A stretch of 64,000 bases of DNA, from positions 1-64,000 of the forward strand of contig NZ_JMLJ01000003.1 of the NCBI RefSeq assembly GCF_000686705.1. The letters run 5' to 3'. Below the pieces are notes generated by a model. It saw only the letters and a list, made by a program, of their open reading frames with translations, ran no database searches and was not told where the DNA came from. The stretch is from Clostridium hydrogeniformans DSM 21757 (GTDB lineage: Bacteria > Bacillota > Clostridia > Clostridiales > Clostridiaceae). Below are positions 55,155 to 63,467 of the stretch, piece by piece; position 1 is the first letter of the stretch, and every line of letters starts with the position of its first letter. The translations under genes and the position numbers were made by a program.

Positions 55155-55954
55155 AGTATCCTCCTAAGTTTACCTTAATTATCTTGAATCTTTACCTAAA
55201 ATAAGGTGAATTTCTTATAATACAGATAAGTATCTCTTTTTAGAAATTTCCTTAACCCATATATCAATATAGAAACCCCCTAGATACTGTAACAAATTAT
55301 AATAGGTTACATAAATAACCATATTATAATCACCGGAAACCTCACTTATTCAATATAAGCATACCTTATATCAAATAGGTATTTTCCACAAAATCTTTCT
55401 CTCTCATATAACATTTTTCTACATCCCAAGTATAAATTTTAACACAATCTTTAAAAAAAATCATTAGTGTTTAACTTCTACTATTATTAAATATTACTAT
55501 CTAACCCATATATATTAGGGGAATTCTTCTATTTTCTTTGCTTTATTATATTTTAAAAAATATTATTAAATTTTTCCTAAATATTCATTAATTATATATA
55601 AGTTTCTCTAATATCCAAATGATTTTATAAGGATTTATTTGTATATTCGTCTTAATATTTAAAAATTAATAATTTGTAAACCTATTACTTAATAATTTTA
55701 ATTATTAAGTTCTTATTTTCTTTTACTTGTTAAATATTTATACTTTTTTTTATTATCTCTAAAATAATCTTTAACACATTATATAAACTTTCTATAATGC
55801 TTTAACTCTTCAATTATTTGGGTTAAAATATATATAAATTAATAGTTACTAAAAACTTTTCTTTTCTATAAGCTTAAGCATTGTTTAACTGTACTTTTCT
55901 ATAATCAATAATATAGTTTAATATACCTAATGTTATTTTAAGGAGATGTTACTT
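55155..55954. other. Long divergent AT-rich region between hydA and modE-like
   Basis: About 800 bases with no ORF that has a ribosome site. Two palindromes are visible: TGTAAC...GTTACA at about 55291-55312, 140 nt upstream of hydA, and a perfect 11-bp-arm palindrome ACTTAATAATT-TT-type at 55687-55710. Both could be operators; neither matches a motif I know. Confidence 0.45.
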
Positions 55955-56293
55955 TTGTTTGATGTAAAATATAAAATATGGCTAGATAAGGATGGTAAAG
56001 CTTTTGGACAAGGTCCCTATGTATTACTAAATGGAGTTAAAGAAAAAGGTTCCTTATCTGAAGCTGCTAAAAGTTATGGTATCTCATATAACAAGGCTCA
56101 TACCCTTATAAAAAGCATTGAAAAAAAATTAGGATTTCCTCTAATAATAAGAAAAACTGGAGGTGCTCACGGGGGTGGTTCTGAGCTTACAAAGGAAGCC
56201 GAAGAACTTATGAGTAGATATTCTATGTTTTACTCTAGTTGCGAAAAAGCTATTAATGAAATTTTTGATTCTTATTTTCATGATTATAAATAA
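55955..56293 (+). CDS. Stand-alone ModE-type winged-helix regulator
   Basis: The 112-residue protein is the N-terminal DNA-binding half of ModE: a LysR-like winged helix with GSLSEAAKSYGISYNKAHTLIKSIEKKLGFPLIIRKTGGAHGGGSELT. The molybdate-binding MOP domains are absent, as in other short COG2005-type members, so the effector is uncertain. The start is TTG 55955, 9 nt after AAGGAG; the ATG at 55946 directly touches that site. Just downstream lie two palindromes of ModE-box type (CGTTATAC...GTATAACG). Confidence 0.82.
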   Translation: MFDVKYKIWLDKDGKAFGQGPYVLLNGVKEKGSLSEAAKSYGISYNKAHTLIKSIEKKLGFPLIIRKTGGAHGGGSELTKEAEELMSRYSMFYSSCEKAINEIFDSYFHDYK

Positions 56294-56338
56294 CTATATC
56301 CTAAAACTTACTAGACTTACCTTTAATTTTTATAAAAA

Positions 56339-56388
56339 AAGTGGTTAGAATAATGATACTTTCATTTATTCTAACCACTTTTTTTAAC
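56339..56388 (+). terminator. Terminator after the ModE-type gene
   Basis: GTGGTTAGAATAA pairs with TTATTCTAACCAC, followed by TTTTTTT. The stem starts 47 nt past the stop codon and is duplicated at 56669. Confidence 0.88.
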
Positions 56389-56424
56389 AATATATTTTGG
56401 GGAATATAGTGTTTTTGTTTACAA

Positions 56425-56454
56425 ATTCGTTATACTACTATTAGTATAACGAAT
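56425..56454. promoter_or_regulatory. ModE-like palindrome, copy 1
   Basis: ATTCGTTATACTA and TAGTATAACGAAT are perfect 13-bp arms around CTAT. CGTTATAC/GTATAACG resembles the ModE box halves (CGTTATATA...TATATAACG). Binding by the adjacent ModE-type protein is inferred. TTTACA (56419-56424) 18 nt before TAGTAT could be a promoter. Confidence 0.55.
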
Positions 56455-56589
56455 GCATTATATTCTGTCAACCCACATAAATAAATTCTAATTTCCCCTT
56501 TGTGAATATAACCTACCTAGAGTTATATTCATACCTCTAAATATATATGATTGTTGTGTCATATTAATTTTCCTTATAAAAATTTCCTC

Positions 56590-56662
56590 ATGTTATTCTA
56601 GATGAATTTAATTCTTCCTCATCACTAAAAATCCCTAAGATTGTATATAATCTAATAAACAT
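56590..56662 (+). pseudogene. Decayed 5' end of the coiled-coil protein gene
   Basis: From ATG 56590 the DNA aligns with the start of the gene at 56918 (shared TTAATTCTTC, ATCA, AAAA, CCTA and AGAtT-GT positions) for about 24 codons. The fourth codon is TAG and the ribosome site is degraded to TTTCCTC. It ends where copy 2 of the duplication begins. Confidence 0.6.
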
Positions 56663-56666
56663 AAAA

Positions 56667-56711
56667 AAGTGGTTAGAATAATGATACCTCATTTATTCTA
56701 ACCACTTTTTT
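56667..56711 (+). terminator. Duplicated hairpin terminator upstream of the coiled-coil gene
   Basis: GTGGTTAGAATAA pairs with TTATTCTAACCAC and is followed by TTTTTT, nearly identical to the hairpin at 56341. It precedes the second palindrome and so would stop any transcript entering from copy 1. Confidence 0.85.
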
Positions 56712-56750
56712 AACAATATATTTTGGGGAATATAGTGTTTTTGTTTACAA

Positions 56751-56780
56751 ATTCGTTATACTACTATTAGTATAACGGTT
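56751..56780. promoter_or_regulatory. ModE-like palindrome, copy 2
   Basis: CGTTATACTA and TAGTATAACG are perfect 10-bp arms around CTAT. The outer flank seen in copy 1 has changed here. It lies 140 nt upstream of the coiled-coil gene, so it could control that gene. Confidence 0.55.
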
Positions 56781-56917
56781 ACATCAGGCTATGTCAACCT
56801 ACATAAATAAATTATTATATATTTTTCATATAGTTGTAATTTATCTCTAAGTATATTCATATATTTAAATGTATATGCCTACTATGGCATTTTAATTTTA
56901 TATAAAGGAGGGTTTGT

Positions 56918-57427
56918 ATGTCTTTTATAAAAAAGATTTTTAATTCTTCTACCCTATCAAAAAACAACCTAGAATCTGTGGATAATTTAAAAGAAAAGAT
57001 TAAATCTTTAGAGAAAGAACTGGAGTCTGGCTACACAGAACTCGGAAAATCAATCGCCTATGATCATTTTAACTGTAAGGATAAAGATAATATAGATAGT
57101 GAAAATCTACTAAATAACCTTAAAAATATCTATGAAGAAATACAAAACTTAAATAATGAAATTATAGAAGTTGAAAAAAAAGCTGCAAAAGAAAAGATTT
57201 TAAAAGAAAAAGCTACCCTTGAAAAAGACTTCTTAAAAGAGAAAGAAAAACTAGATAAAGCTCTTGTATTGGAAGACATAGATAAGGCTGCCTATAACAA
57301 AAGAATCCAAGAACTTAGAAAAACCATAGATAACTTTGAGGCAATAAAAAAGATAGAAAAACATCAAGAATTAGGTATCTTAAAGAAGGAAGAGGCTGAA
57401 AAAAAGATAGACGAGCTTTTAAGTTAA
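56918..57427 (+). CDS. Coiled-coil protein, unknown function
   Basis: The 169-residue protein is almost entirely charged helix: heptad-like Leu/Ile patterns run through LKEKIKSLEKELESGYTELGKSI and from about residue 85 to the end (EKDFLKEKEKLDKALVLEDIDKAAYNKRIQELRK). The N-terminus MSFIKKIFNSS could be a short amphipathic membrane anchor. No family is recognised. The start has AAAGGAGG 6 nt upstream. The leader holds a ModE-like palindrome, and its 5' end was copied in a tandem duplication. A dedicated strong terminator follows. Confidence 0.8.
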   Translation: MSFIKKIFNSSTLSKNNLESVDNLKEKIKSLEKELESGYTELGKSIAYDHFNCKDKDNIDSENLLNNLKNIYEEIQNLNNEIIEVEKKAAKEKILKEKATLEKDFLKEKEKLDKALVLEDIDKAAYNKRIQELRKTIDNFEAIKKIEKHQELGILKKEEAEKKIDELLS

Positions 57428-57459
57428 TTAGTCTTTAATTTTTCATGCCAAGTACAATA

Positions 57460-57503
57460 AAGGGTTTATTTCAAATTTTATTGAAAATTTGAAATAAACC
57501 CTT
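57460..57503. terminator. 20-bp perfect hairpin terminator
   Basis: AAGGGTTTATTTCAAATTTT and its exact complement (57484-57503) surround ATTG. It lies between converging genes. T-rich sequence follows weakly on both strands. Confidence 0.85.
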
Positions 57504-57676
57504 ATTATAAGTTATATTATCTTATATAAAAATTTTATTTAAAGAGATAAATTTTAATATACTTAAAATTCTTAATAAGATCTGCAAAATATTCTTGAGA
57601 AGAAACTACTATAATTATCTTTATTTTTTATATTATTAGCTTAACATAAACTTAAAAATCAAATTTTTATTTCTAT

Positions 57677-58135
57677 TTAAACATCATATTTTAAATGTAT
57701 AACATTTGCATGATTGCTTTCAATATCCTCAGAATGATAAAAATTAACTATATAGAAATCATCAAATCCATTAATAACATGATTACTTTCTCCAGTAAAT
57801 TTCTCTATAATCTTTGGTATTGAATTAGAATGATGAACTATTAGTACTACTTTTCCCTCATAGTTTAATAAAATATCTTCTACAATTTTTTCATACTCAT
57901 CATTTTTTCTATTTTCAATAGATAGTTTTTCTAGCAAAGGTTCAGCTGTTTGTATTGACCTAATAACAGTACTTGTATAAACTACTACAGGAGCCTTCCC
58001 AACAACTTTAGCTAAATTTTCAGCTCGCTTTTCTCCACGTTCATTCAAGATTATGTTTCTATCATCTTTTATTTCTGTTGGAATATCTATATCTGCATGC
58101 CTAACAATTAATAAAGTAGTTATATTGTTTTTCAT
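57677..58135 (-). CDS. Histidine phosphatase (phosphoglycerate mutase-like)
   Basis: The 152-residue protein has the catalytic RHA in LLIVRHADIDIP (about 8-19; most members have RHG), VYTSTVIRSIQTAEPL (about 53-68) with a second Arg, and the late His in VLIVHHSNSIPKII (about 110). The fold forms a phosphohistidine intermediate. At 152 residues it is shorter than phosphoglycerate mutase and resembles SixA-size phosphatases. The start has AAGGAG upstream. The substrate is unknown. Confidence 0.85.
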   Translation of the reverse strand: MKNNITTLLIVRHADIDIPTEIKDDRNIILNERGEKRAENLAKVVGKAPVVVYTSTVIRSIQTAEPLLEKLSIENRKNDEYEKIVEDILLNYEGKVVLIVHHSNSIPKIIEKFTGESNHVINGFDDFYIVNFYHSEDIESNHANVIHLKYDV

Positions 58136-58532
58136 AATTTTCTCTCCTTAGATATATTTATATTTTTATCTGAAAGAATTTACTATACAATCTATAATAA
58201 ACTTTTCCCACCACCTTAATAACAAACATTATGTATATTGCACTATATATAACTTATTATTCAAATGCACTATAGGTAACATATAGAACTTTATTGAAAT
58301 ATTTTTTATCTGTTATAATTAATAGAAATTAATTGTTTATATATTAAACTTTTAGAAGGAATTTAATGTATTTTAGCTTAAGTCACGACCATAATATTTA
58401 TTTTAATTTAAAAATCACTAGTATAAAAATAAAGATAACAGAGACTCTATAAGTGACACTATAATCTTTTAGTATGCAGTATTAAATACTACTGTATAAA
58501 AACAAAATAATATAGTTGAAAGGAGAATTATA
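58136..58532. other. Divergent intergenic region, no gene seen
   Basis: AT-rich DNA between the divergent phosphatase and metalloprotease genes. It must hold both promoters. A partial repeat TAGTATGCAGTATTAAATACTACTG-type lies at about 58469-58494, whose AGTATTAAATACT is a palindrome near the metalloprotease start. Confidence 0.4.
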
Positions 58533-59765
58533 ATGTCACAAGAATTAGATACTAAACTATCAGAAACTGGAACTCGATTCCGTGTATATCCTCAAAATAA
58601 AAATTTGAAAGGCTTTAATGAACCTGAATTAATATATATTAATTCTAAACCAGGGACTATTAAAGCTGGCCCACAAGATGATAGAATGTATGTCATTGAT
58701 GCAAAGAATAAAAATCCTTATGATCATCCATATCTTCCCCCTTATAGTGGGCAACATTATCCTAATGTTGAACCCGATTCTGAGGGACACTTTGATTATA
58801 TAGATCCTAAAGATAGAGCTTTTGGGTCTACATCTATGTATGCTTCAATTAGACGTGTTCTTGATATATGGGAGGATTATTTTGGTAAGGCAATTCCTTG
58901 GTTTTTCCGCGCTCATTATTCACGTTTAGAAATAATTCCACGTATAGTTTGGAATAATGCCCATGCAGGATACGGATTCATTGAGTTCGGATTTCCTAGA
59001 AAGAATCATTTATCTACTGACTTTGAAAATCCTTATTGCGAAAACTTTGATGTTGTTGCGCATGAACTTGGTCATATAATAAAATATGAAGTTATCGGTT
59101 TTCCAGACTCAGAAGAAAGTGAAACATATGAATATGGTGGACATCATGAAGCTTTTGGTGATTTAATAAGCATAGTTTCCTTACTTCATTTTGATAGTGT
59201 CTTAAATCATCTATTAGATAACACAAAAGGTAACCTTTTTTCAATAAACGAGCTATCACGTGTAGGGGAATTAAACGAAAGTGAATCTATAAGAAGTGTA
59301 TTTAATGATATGAAAATGTCAGACATGTTAGATGTAACAGAAGAACATGATTTATCTTTACCATTTTCTGGTGGTGCATTTGATGTATTGGTTGAAATAT
59401 ATGAGCATAATCTTATCGAACAAGGAACAATTCCTGAAAATCTTGCTAAAAGATCTTATCATGCTGATGAAGTTGAACTACCAGGCATTGAAGAGGAGTT
59501 TAAACAGCACTTTAAAGATAAAAAGGAAGAATTTAAAACTGCATTATTAGATGCAAGAGATTACTTTGGAAAACTAATGGCGCTAACATGGGATAAAACA
59601 TCTCCTAATAACCTTTATTACTCTAAAGTCGTAACAAATATGATTGATGCTGATATGGAATTAAGTAATGGTAAGTACAGCAAAATTATACGTGACTGCT
59701 TTGAATGGAGAGAAATAATAAAAAGTATAGATAATAATCTTTTAAGAACATGGAGAGTAAATTAA
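58533..59765 (+). CDS. HExxH zinc metalloprotease without signal peptide
   Basis: The 410-residue protein has a zinc motif VVAHELGHIIK (HELGH at 177-181) and a likely third ligand Glu in GGHHEAFGD (Glu 206), the gluzincin arrangement of thermolysin-like proteases. No signal peptide or membrane helix is present, so it is either cytosolic or exported by another route. The N-terminal 100 residues are Pro/Tyr-rich and the C-terminal 200 are helical. Codon use is slightly less A/T-biased than neighbours (CGT, CGC, GCG appear), which may hint at transfer. The start has GAAAGGAG 9 nt upstream. Confidence 0.8.
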   Translation: MSQELDTKLSETGTRFRVYPQNKNLKGFNEPELIYINSKPGTIKAGPQDDRMYVIDAKNKNPYDHPYLPPYSGQHYPNVEPDSEGHFDYIDPKDRAFGSTSMYASIRRVLDIWEDYFGKAIPWFFRAHYSRLEIIPRIVWNNAHAGYGFIEFGFPRKNHLSTDFENPYCENFDVVAHELGHIIKYEVIGFPDSEESETYEYGGHHEAFGDLISIVSLLHFDSVLNHLLDNTKGNLFSINELSRVGELNESESIRSVFNDMKMSDMLDVTEEHDLSLPFSGGAFDVLVEIYEHNLIEQGTIPENLAKRSYHADEVELPGIEEEFKQHFKDKKEEFKTALLDARDYFGKLMALTWDKTSPNNLYYSKVVTNMIDADMELSNGKYSKIIRDCFEWREIIKSIDNNLLRTWRVN

Positions 59766-60125
59766 ATAGTTATAGCTTAATTTTAAAAAATGTATTCTAT
59801 TTTATGAAATAATAAGCACTGCTATTTATTTAACTTTAATTTAAGATGAAGTCTAAGCATGAATATCATCAACTCTTTATCTTTATTTCTATCTGTTTTA
59901 AAATAATAAGTTTATTTTTAAATTTATGTACATAAGTATAAATATACTAAAACAAAGAATTAATATGTAAGATATTTGCCTTGGTTATTAGTTTTTTAAT
60001 ATTATAATTTAAGAGTTTTATGATATCAATTTACATATTACCCCATATACGTAATCTTCTAGTTTTATATAATTTTCATATCATATGTTATTGTTTACTC
60101 TATATTATAATCATTGCAAAATTTC
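59766..60125. other. Intergenic region after the metalloprotease, no gene seen
   Basis: AT-rich sequence between the metalloprotease stop and its probable terminator. There is no ORF with a ribosome site. The terminator is unusually far (360 nt) from the stop codon. Confidence 0.4.
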
Positions 60126-60185
60126 CTCGTTAAGTAGAAAATAAACTAACTTTTAGCTATGTCTACTTAATGAGCTTTCTTTTAG
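60126..60185 (+). terminator. Possible terminator of the metalloprotease gene
   Basis: CTCGTTAAGTAGA pairs with TCTACTTAATGAG (one G-U) around a 23-nt loop. CTTTCTTTTAG follows on the plus strand. The large loop lowers confidence. Confidence 0.5.
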
Positions 60186-60220
60186 TTCTTGTTTCATATC
60201 ATCTTTAGATACAACTGAAT

Positions 60221-60268
60221 TCTAAAAACTCATTATTTAAGATATACTTTATCTTAAATAATGAGTTT
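60221..60268 (-). terminator. Terminator of topB
   Basis: A perfect 19-bp stem runs AAACTCATTATTTAAGATA (60226-60244) and its complement (60250-60268). On the minus strand TTAGAATTC follows. It lies about 17 nt past the topB stop. Confidence 0.85.
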
Positions 60269-60284
60269 CATTACTTCCCTTTAC

Positions 60285-62477
60285 TTATTTATCCTTATTA
60301 AACATATTCATTAAATCTCCAAAAGGATTATTTAATGGTTCCTCTGCTTCCTTTTTCATCTTTTTCATTATATTATTTACTTCTCTCTTATTTACCTTAT
60401 CATTTTTATCAAATCTCTTGCTAAATACAGATGCTTTTTCTCTAAAGTTACAGTTAGAATTAGGACAAACATAGATTTGGCCATCACCCTTCCCTCTAAG
60501 CTCTAATCTTTTTTTACATTCTGGGCACCTTGCATTAGTAAACTTACTTACATTTTCTCTATGTCCGCAAGCTCTATCTTGGCATACATTCATTACCCCA
60601 TGTTTTCCTTTTACTTCTAGCATATATTTACCACACTCTGGACACTTTTTACCAGTAATGTTATCATGCTTAAACTTTTCACTACTTCCCTTAACATCCT
60701 TTACTAGCTCACATGCATATTCTCTCATTTCATCAGTGAAAGCCTTTGGGTCTTTTTTACCCTTACTTATAAGTTCTAATGCTAATTCCCACTTAGCTGT
60801 CATTAAAGGTGATTTTAGTTCTTCTGGTACAAGTTCTATAAGTTGCTTTCCTTTTCCTGTTGGAATTATTTCTTTTCCATTTTTCTCTATATAGAACATA
60901 TTAAATAACTTTTCTATAATATCAGCCCTTGTAGCAACTGTTCCTATACCTCCAGTTTCCCCTAAGGTTTTAGCAGAAACTTTATCTACTGCTACATACT
61001 TTTGAGGTTTTTCCATAGCTGAAAGAAGTGTTCCCTCGTTAAATCTTGATGGTGGCTTTGTTTGTTGCTTTTTACTTTCAACTGAAAGTATATTTAATGT
61101 ATCCCCTTTTTTAATTACAGGTAATACTTGACTATCTTTATCCTCTTCATCTTCAGCTAATTCATCTATTCTATCATATACCTTTTTCCAACCTTTTGAC
61201 TTTATAACATTTCCTTTTGCTACAAAGGTTTCCCCATTAATTTCTGTAGTTATTGTAGTTTGTAAATATTCATAAGGTGGTAGCATTACTGATAAAAATC
61301 TTTTAACTACTAAATCATAAATGTGTCTTTCTTCACTACTTAAAAGCCCTATATTTCCTCTCTCCTCTGTTGGGATTATGGCATGGTGATCACTAACCTT
61401 ACTATTATCTACAAATCCTTTATGAGGATTTATCTTTCCATTTAAAATTTCTGTAGCTAAAGCTCTATAGCTTCCCACTGAAATTGCTTTTAAACGATCT
61501 GGCAGAGTTTCAACTATATCAGTAGAAATATATCTTGAATCTGTTCTAGGATAGGTTAATACTTTATAGTTTTCATATAGCCTTTGCATTATGGATAAGG
61601 TCTGTTTTGCTGAATATCCAAATATCCTATTAGCATCTCTTTGTAGTTCTGTTAAATCATAAAGAGCTGGAGCAAATTGCTTTTTATAGCTTTCAGTCAC
61701 ATTAGCTACAATTCCTTCTCTCCCCTTAGTAGAAGATAGAATCTTATTTACCTTATCCTCTTCAAAAATATTACTATTATTATTTTTATCTCTCCATTGA
61801 AGAGTAAAACCTTTTGCCTTAGCATTTATTACGTAGTAATTCTTTGGCTTAAAGGTTCTTATCTCTTCTTCACGATTTACTATCATTGCTAAGGTTGCAG
61901 ATTGCACACGTCCAGCAGTTAATTGAGCATTATGTTTGCAGGTAAGAGCTCTAGTTATATTTAATCCTACAACCCAGTCTGCTTCTGACCTACATTTTGC
62001 TGCCTTGTATAGATTATCATATTGAGAAGAAGGTTTTAAATTTCTAAATCCATCTTTTATTGCCTTATCTGTTTGGGAGGATATCCAAAGTCTTTTTATA
62101 GGTTTCTTAACCCCGGCTTTTTCAAGTATCCATCTTGCTACTAGTTCGCCCTCTCGACCAGCATCAGTAGCAATTACTATTTCCTCTACATCTTTTCTAT
62201 TAAGCTGTGCTTTAACCACACTAAACTGCTTTCCACTTTGCTTAATAACCACAAGCTTTAAATATTTCGGTAACATTGGTAAATCTTCTAACTTCCAAGT
62301 CTTATACTTTTCATCATAAACCTCTGGATCTGCTAAGGTTACTAAATGACCTAATGCCCATGTTACAATATATTTATCTCCTTCTATAAAACCATTACCT
62401 TTTTTATTACATTTTAATACTCTAGCAATTTCTCTACCTACAGAAGGTTTTTCTGCTAAAACTAATATTTTTCCCAT
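60285..62477 (-). CDS. topB: DNA topoisomerase III
   Basis: This 730-residue type IA topoisomerase has the Toprim domain at the start (ILVLAEKPSVGREIA, ATDAGREGELVARW), the active-site Tyr in VLTYPRTDSRYIS (about residue 313), and GRVQSATLAMI. Two zinc ribbons close the protein: CPECGKYMLEVKG with CQDRACGH and CPECKKRLELRG with CPNSNCNF. It decatenates and resolves DNA through single-strand passage, often with RecQ. The start has AAAGGAAT upstream. It is monocistronic. Confidence 0.96.
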   Translation of the reverse strand: MGKILVLAEKPSVGREIARVLKCNKKGNGFIEGDKYIVTWALGHLVTLADPEVYDEKYKTWKLEDLPMLPKYLKLVVIKQSGKQFSVVKAQLNRKDVEEIVIATDAGREGELVARWILEKAGVKKPIKRLWISSQTDKAIKDGFRNLKPSSQYDNLYKAAKCRSEADWVVGLNITRALTCKHNAQLTAGRVQSATLAMIVNREEEIRTFKPKNYYVINAKAKGFTLQWRDKNNNSNIFEEDKVNKILSSTKGREGIVANVTESYKKQFAPALYDLTELQRDANRIFGYSAKQTLSIMQRLYENYKVLTYPRTDSRYISTDIVETLPDRLKAISVGSYRALATEILNGKINPHKGFVDNSKVSDHHAIIPTEERGNIGLLSSEERHIYDLVVKRFLSVMLPPYEYLQTTITTEINGETFVAKGNVIKSKGWKKVYDRIDELAEDEEDKDSQVLPVIKKGDTLNILSVESKKQQTKPPSRFNEGTLLSAMEKPQKYVAVDKVSAKTLGETGGIGTVATRADIIEKLFNMFYIEKNGKEIIPTGKGKQLIELVPEELKSPLMTAKWELALELISKGKKDPKAFTDEMREYACELVKDVKGSSEKFKHDNITGKKCPECGKYMLEVKGKHGVMNVCQDRACGHRENVSKFTNARCPECKKRLELRGKGDGQIYVCPNSNCNFREKASVFSKRFDKNDKVNKREVNNIMKKMKKEAEEPLNNPFGDLMNMFNKDK

Positions 62478-62667
62478 GTTAAAATTCCTTTCTTATACAG
62501 GTTACATTAATATCTATAATTAATCTAATTTTAATTAATTTATATAATACTAGTTATTATACCATATATATGTGGGTTCTTTCCTTTATAATTTTTCATA
62601 TACTCCTATGTTCTTAAGTATAGAATCCTCAATCATATATCCTACACTCTATATAAAATAACTATAA

Positions 62668-63159
62668 TTATGAGAAAAACTTAATAGTAGCTTCTATATT
62701 TTCTTTATTTATATTTAAAACTGCAAAAGAATAAAGCCTTTCCCTTCTTTTATGAGTTGGGGATCCTGGGTTTATCATAAGTACTCCTTTATGGGTTTTA
62801 ATAAGTGGACTATGGGAATGTCCAAACAATATAATATCCATATCTTCTCCTAAAAAAGCATCATAGGATCTTTCCATTGTAGTTTTCTCTTTACCACTTC
62901 CATGAAAAACTCCAATTTTATAATTCTCTATATTTAATATCTCTTTTTCTGAAATCCGTTTTCTTATGGGGTCTTTATCATTATTTCCATATACAGCTAC
63001 TGTATTATTAAAACTCTCTATTAAGTCTAAAGCTTCTTCTGATAAAATATCCCCTACATGTATTATAAGATCAAATCCCTGTATATTTTCCTCTAAAAAT
63101 CTTCTTAGTCTATCTAATCTATTTTTAACATGGGTATCTCCAATAATAGCTATATTCAT
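62668..63159 (-). CDS. YfcE/MJ0936-family metallophosphoesterase
   Basis: The 163-residue protein is a compact calcineurin-like phosphoesterase: IIGDTHVK (about 4-11), DLIIHVGDI (about 30-38), VYGNNDK (about 55-61), VFHGSGKE and LFGHSHSPL (about 111), with a closing NPGSPTHKR. These residues bind two metals. Relatives hydrolyse phosphodiesters or small phosphate esters. The start has AGGAGG upstream. It is monocistronic or read through from the tocopherol-cyclase-like gene 308 nt upstream. Confidence 0.92.
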   Translation of the reverse strand: MNIAIIGDTHVKNRLDRLRRFLEENIQGFDLIIHVGDILSEEALDLIESFNNTVAVYGNNDKDPIRKRISEKEILNIENYKIGVFHGSGKEKTTMERSYDAFLGEDMDIILFGHSHSPLIKTHKGVLMINPGSPTHKRRERLYSFAVLNINKENIEATIKFFS

Positions 63160-63308
63160 ATTTCCTCCTTATACCTTTAATGCACACCTCTACGTTTAAT
63201 ACATAAATCTACACTATTGAAATATATTTCTATACTTTAAACATAGATATATCTATAAATCTAAAATTCCTTTCTACCACTTTACTATAATATACTCTCA
63301 TATTTCCA

Positions 63309-63390
63309 GCATACTTTTATATTTAAAACATACTTCTGTATCTACTACATACTTCTATATCTACAACATACTTTTATATCTACAACATAG
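63309..63390 (+). repeat. 19-bp tandem repeat, about four copies
   Basis: The units starting at 63309, 63328, 63347 and 63366 share the form acATACTTyTrTATyTAmw, followed by a fifth partial ACATAG. It lies in the 308-nt gap before the phosphoesterase. Weaker similar motifs extend left to about 63180. The gap holds no gene. Confidence 0.75.
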
Positions 63391-63467
63391 TAAATAATAA
63401 ATCCTCTTTAGACTCCCTACAAACTATAATATATTCTATAACTACTAATTACTTTATATGTTAAGCT

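Larger units (their letters stand above)
56335..56662 (+). repeat. 328-bp tandem duplication, copy 1
   Basis: The unit starts with a GTGGTTAGAATAA / TTATTCTAACCAC hairpin terminator, continues through a conserved stretch and a palindrome, and ends in a decayed gene start. Corresponding landmarks in copy 2 lie about 328 bases further on. The first 115 bases differ from copy 2 by only a few positions; the remaining 200 are clearly diverged. Confidence 0.88.
56663..56990 (+). repeat. 328-bp tandem duplication, copy 2
   Basis: This copy carries the same hairpin (56669-56705), palindrome and leader as copy 1 but runs into an intact gene at 56918. The right border, about 24 codons into that gene, is set by the length of copy 1. 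Confidence 0.85.

Noticed and set aside
55155-55954. Rex operator upstream of hydA
   Set aside because: Only half-sites such as CTTGTTAAATATT were seen, with no matching TTAACAA at the right distance.
55946-55954. ATG start for the ModE-type gene
   Set aside because: It directly touches the AAGGAG site with no spacer; TTG 55955 is correctly spaced.
63309-63390. CRISPR array
   Set aside because: The units are contiguous 19-mers without spacers and no cas genes are present.
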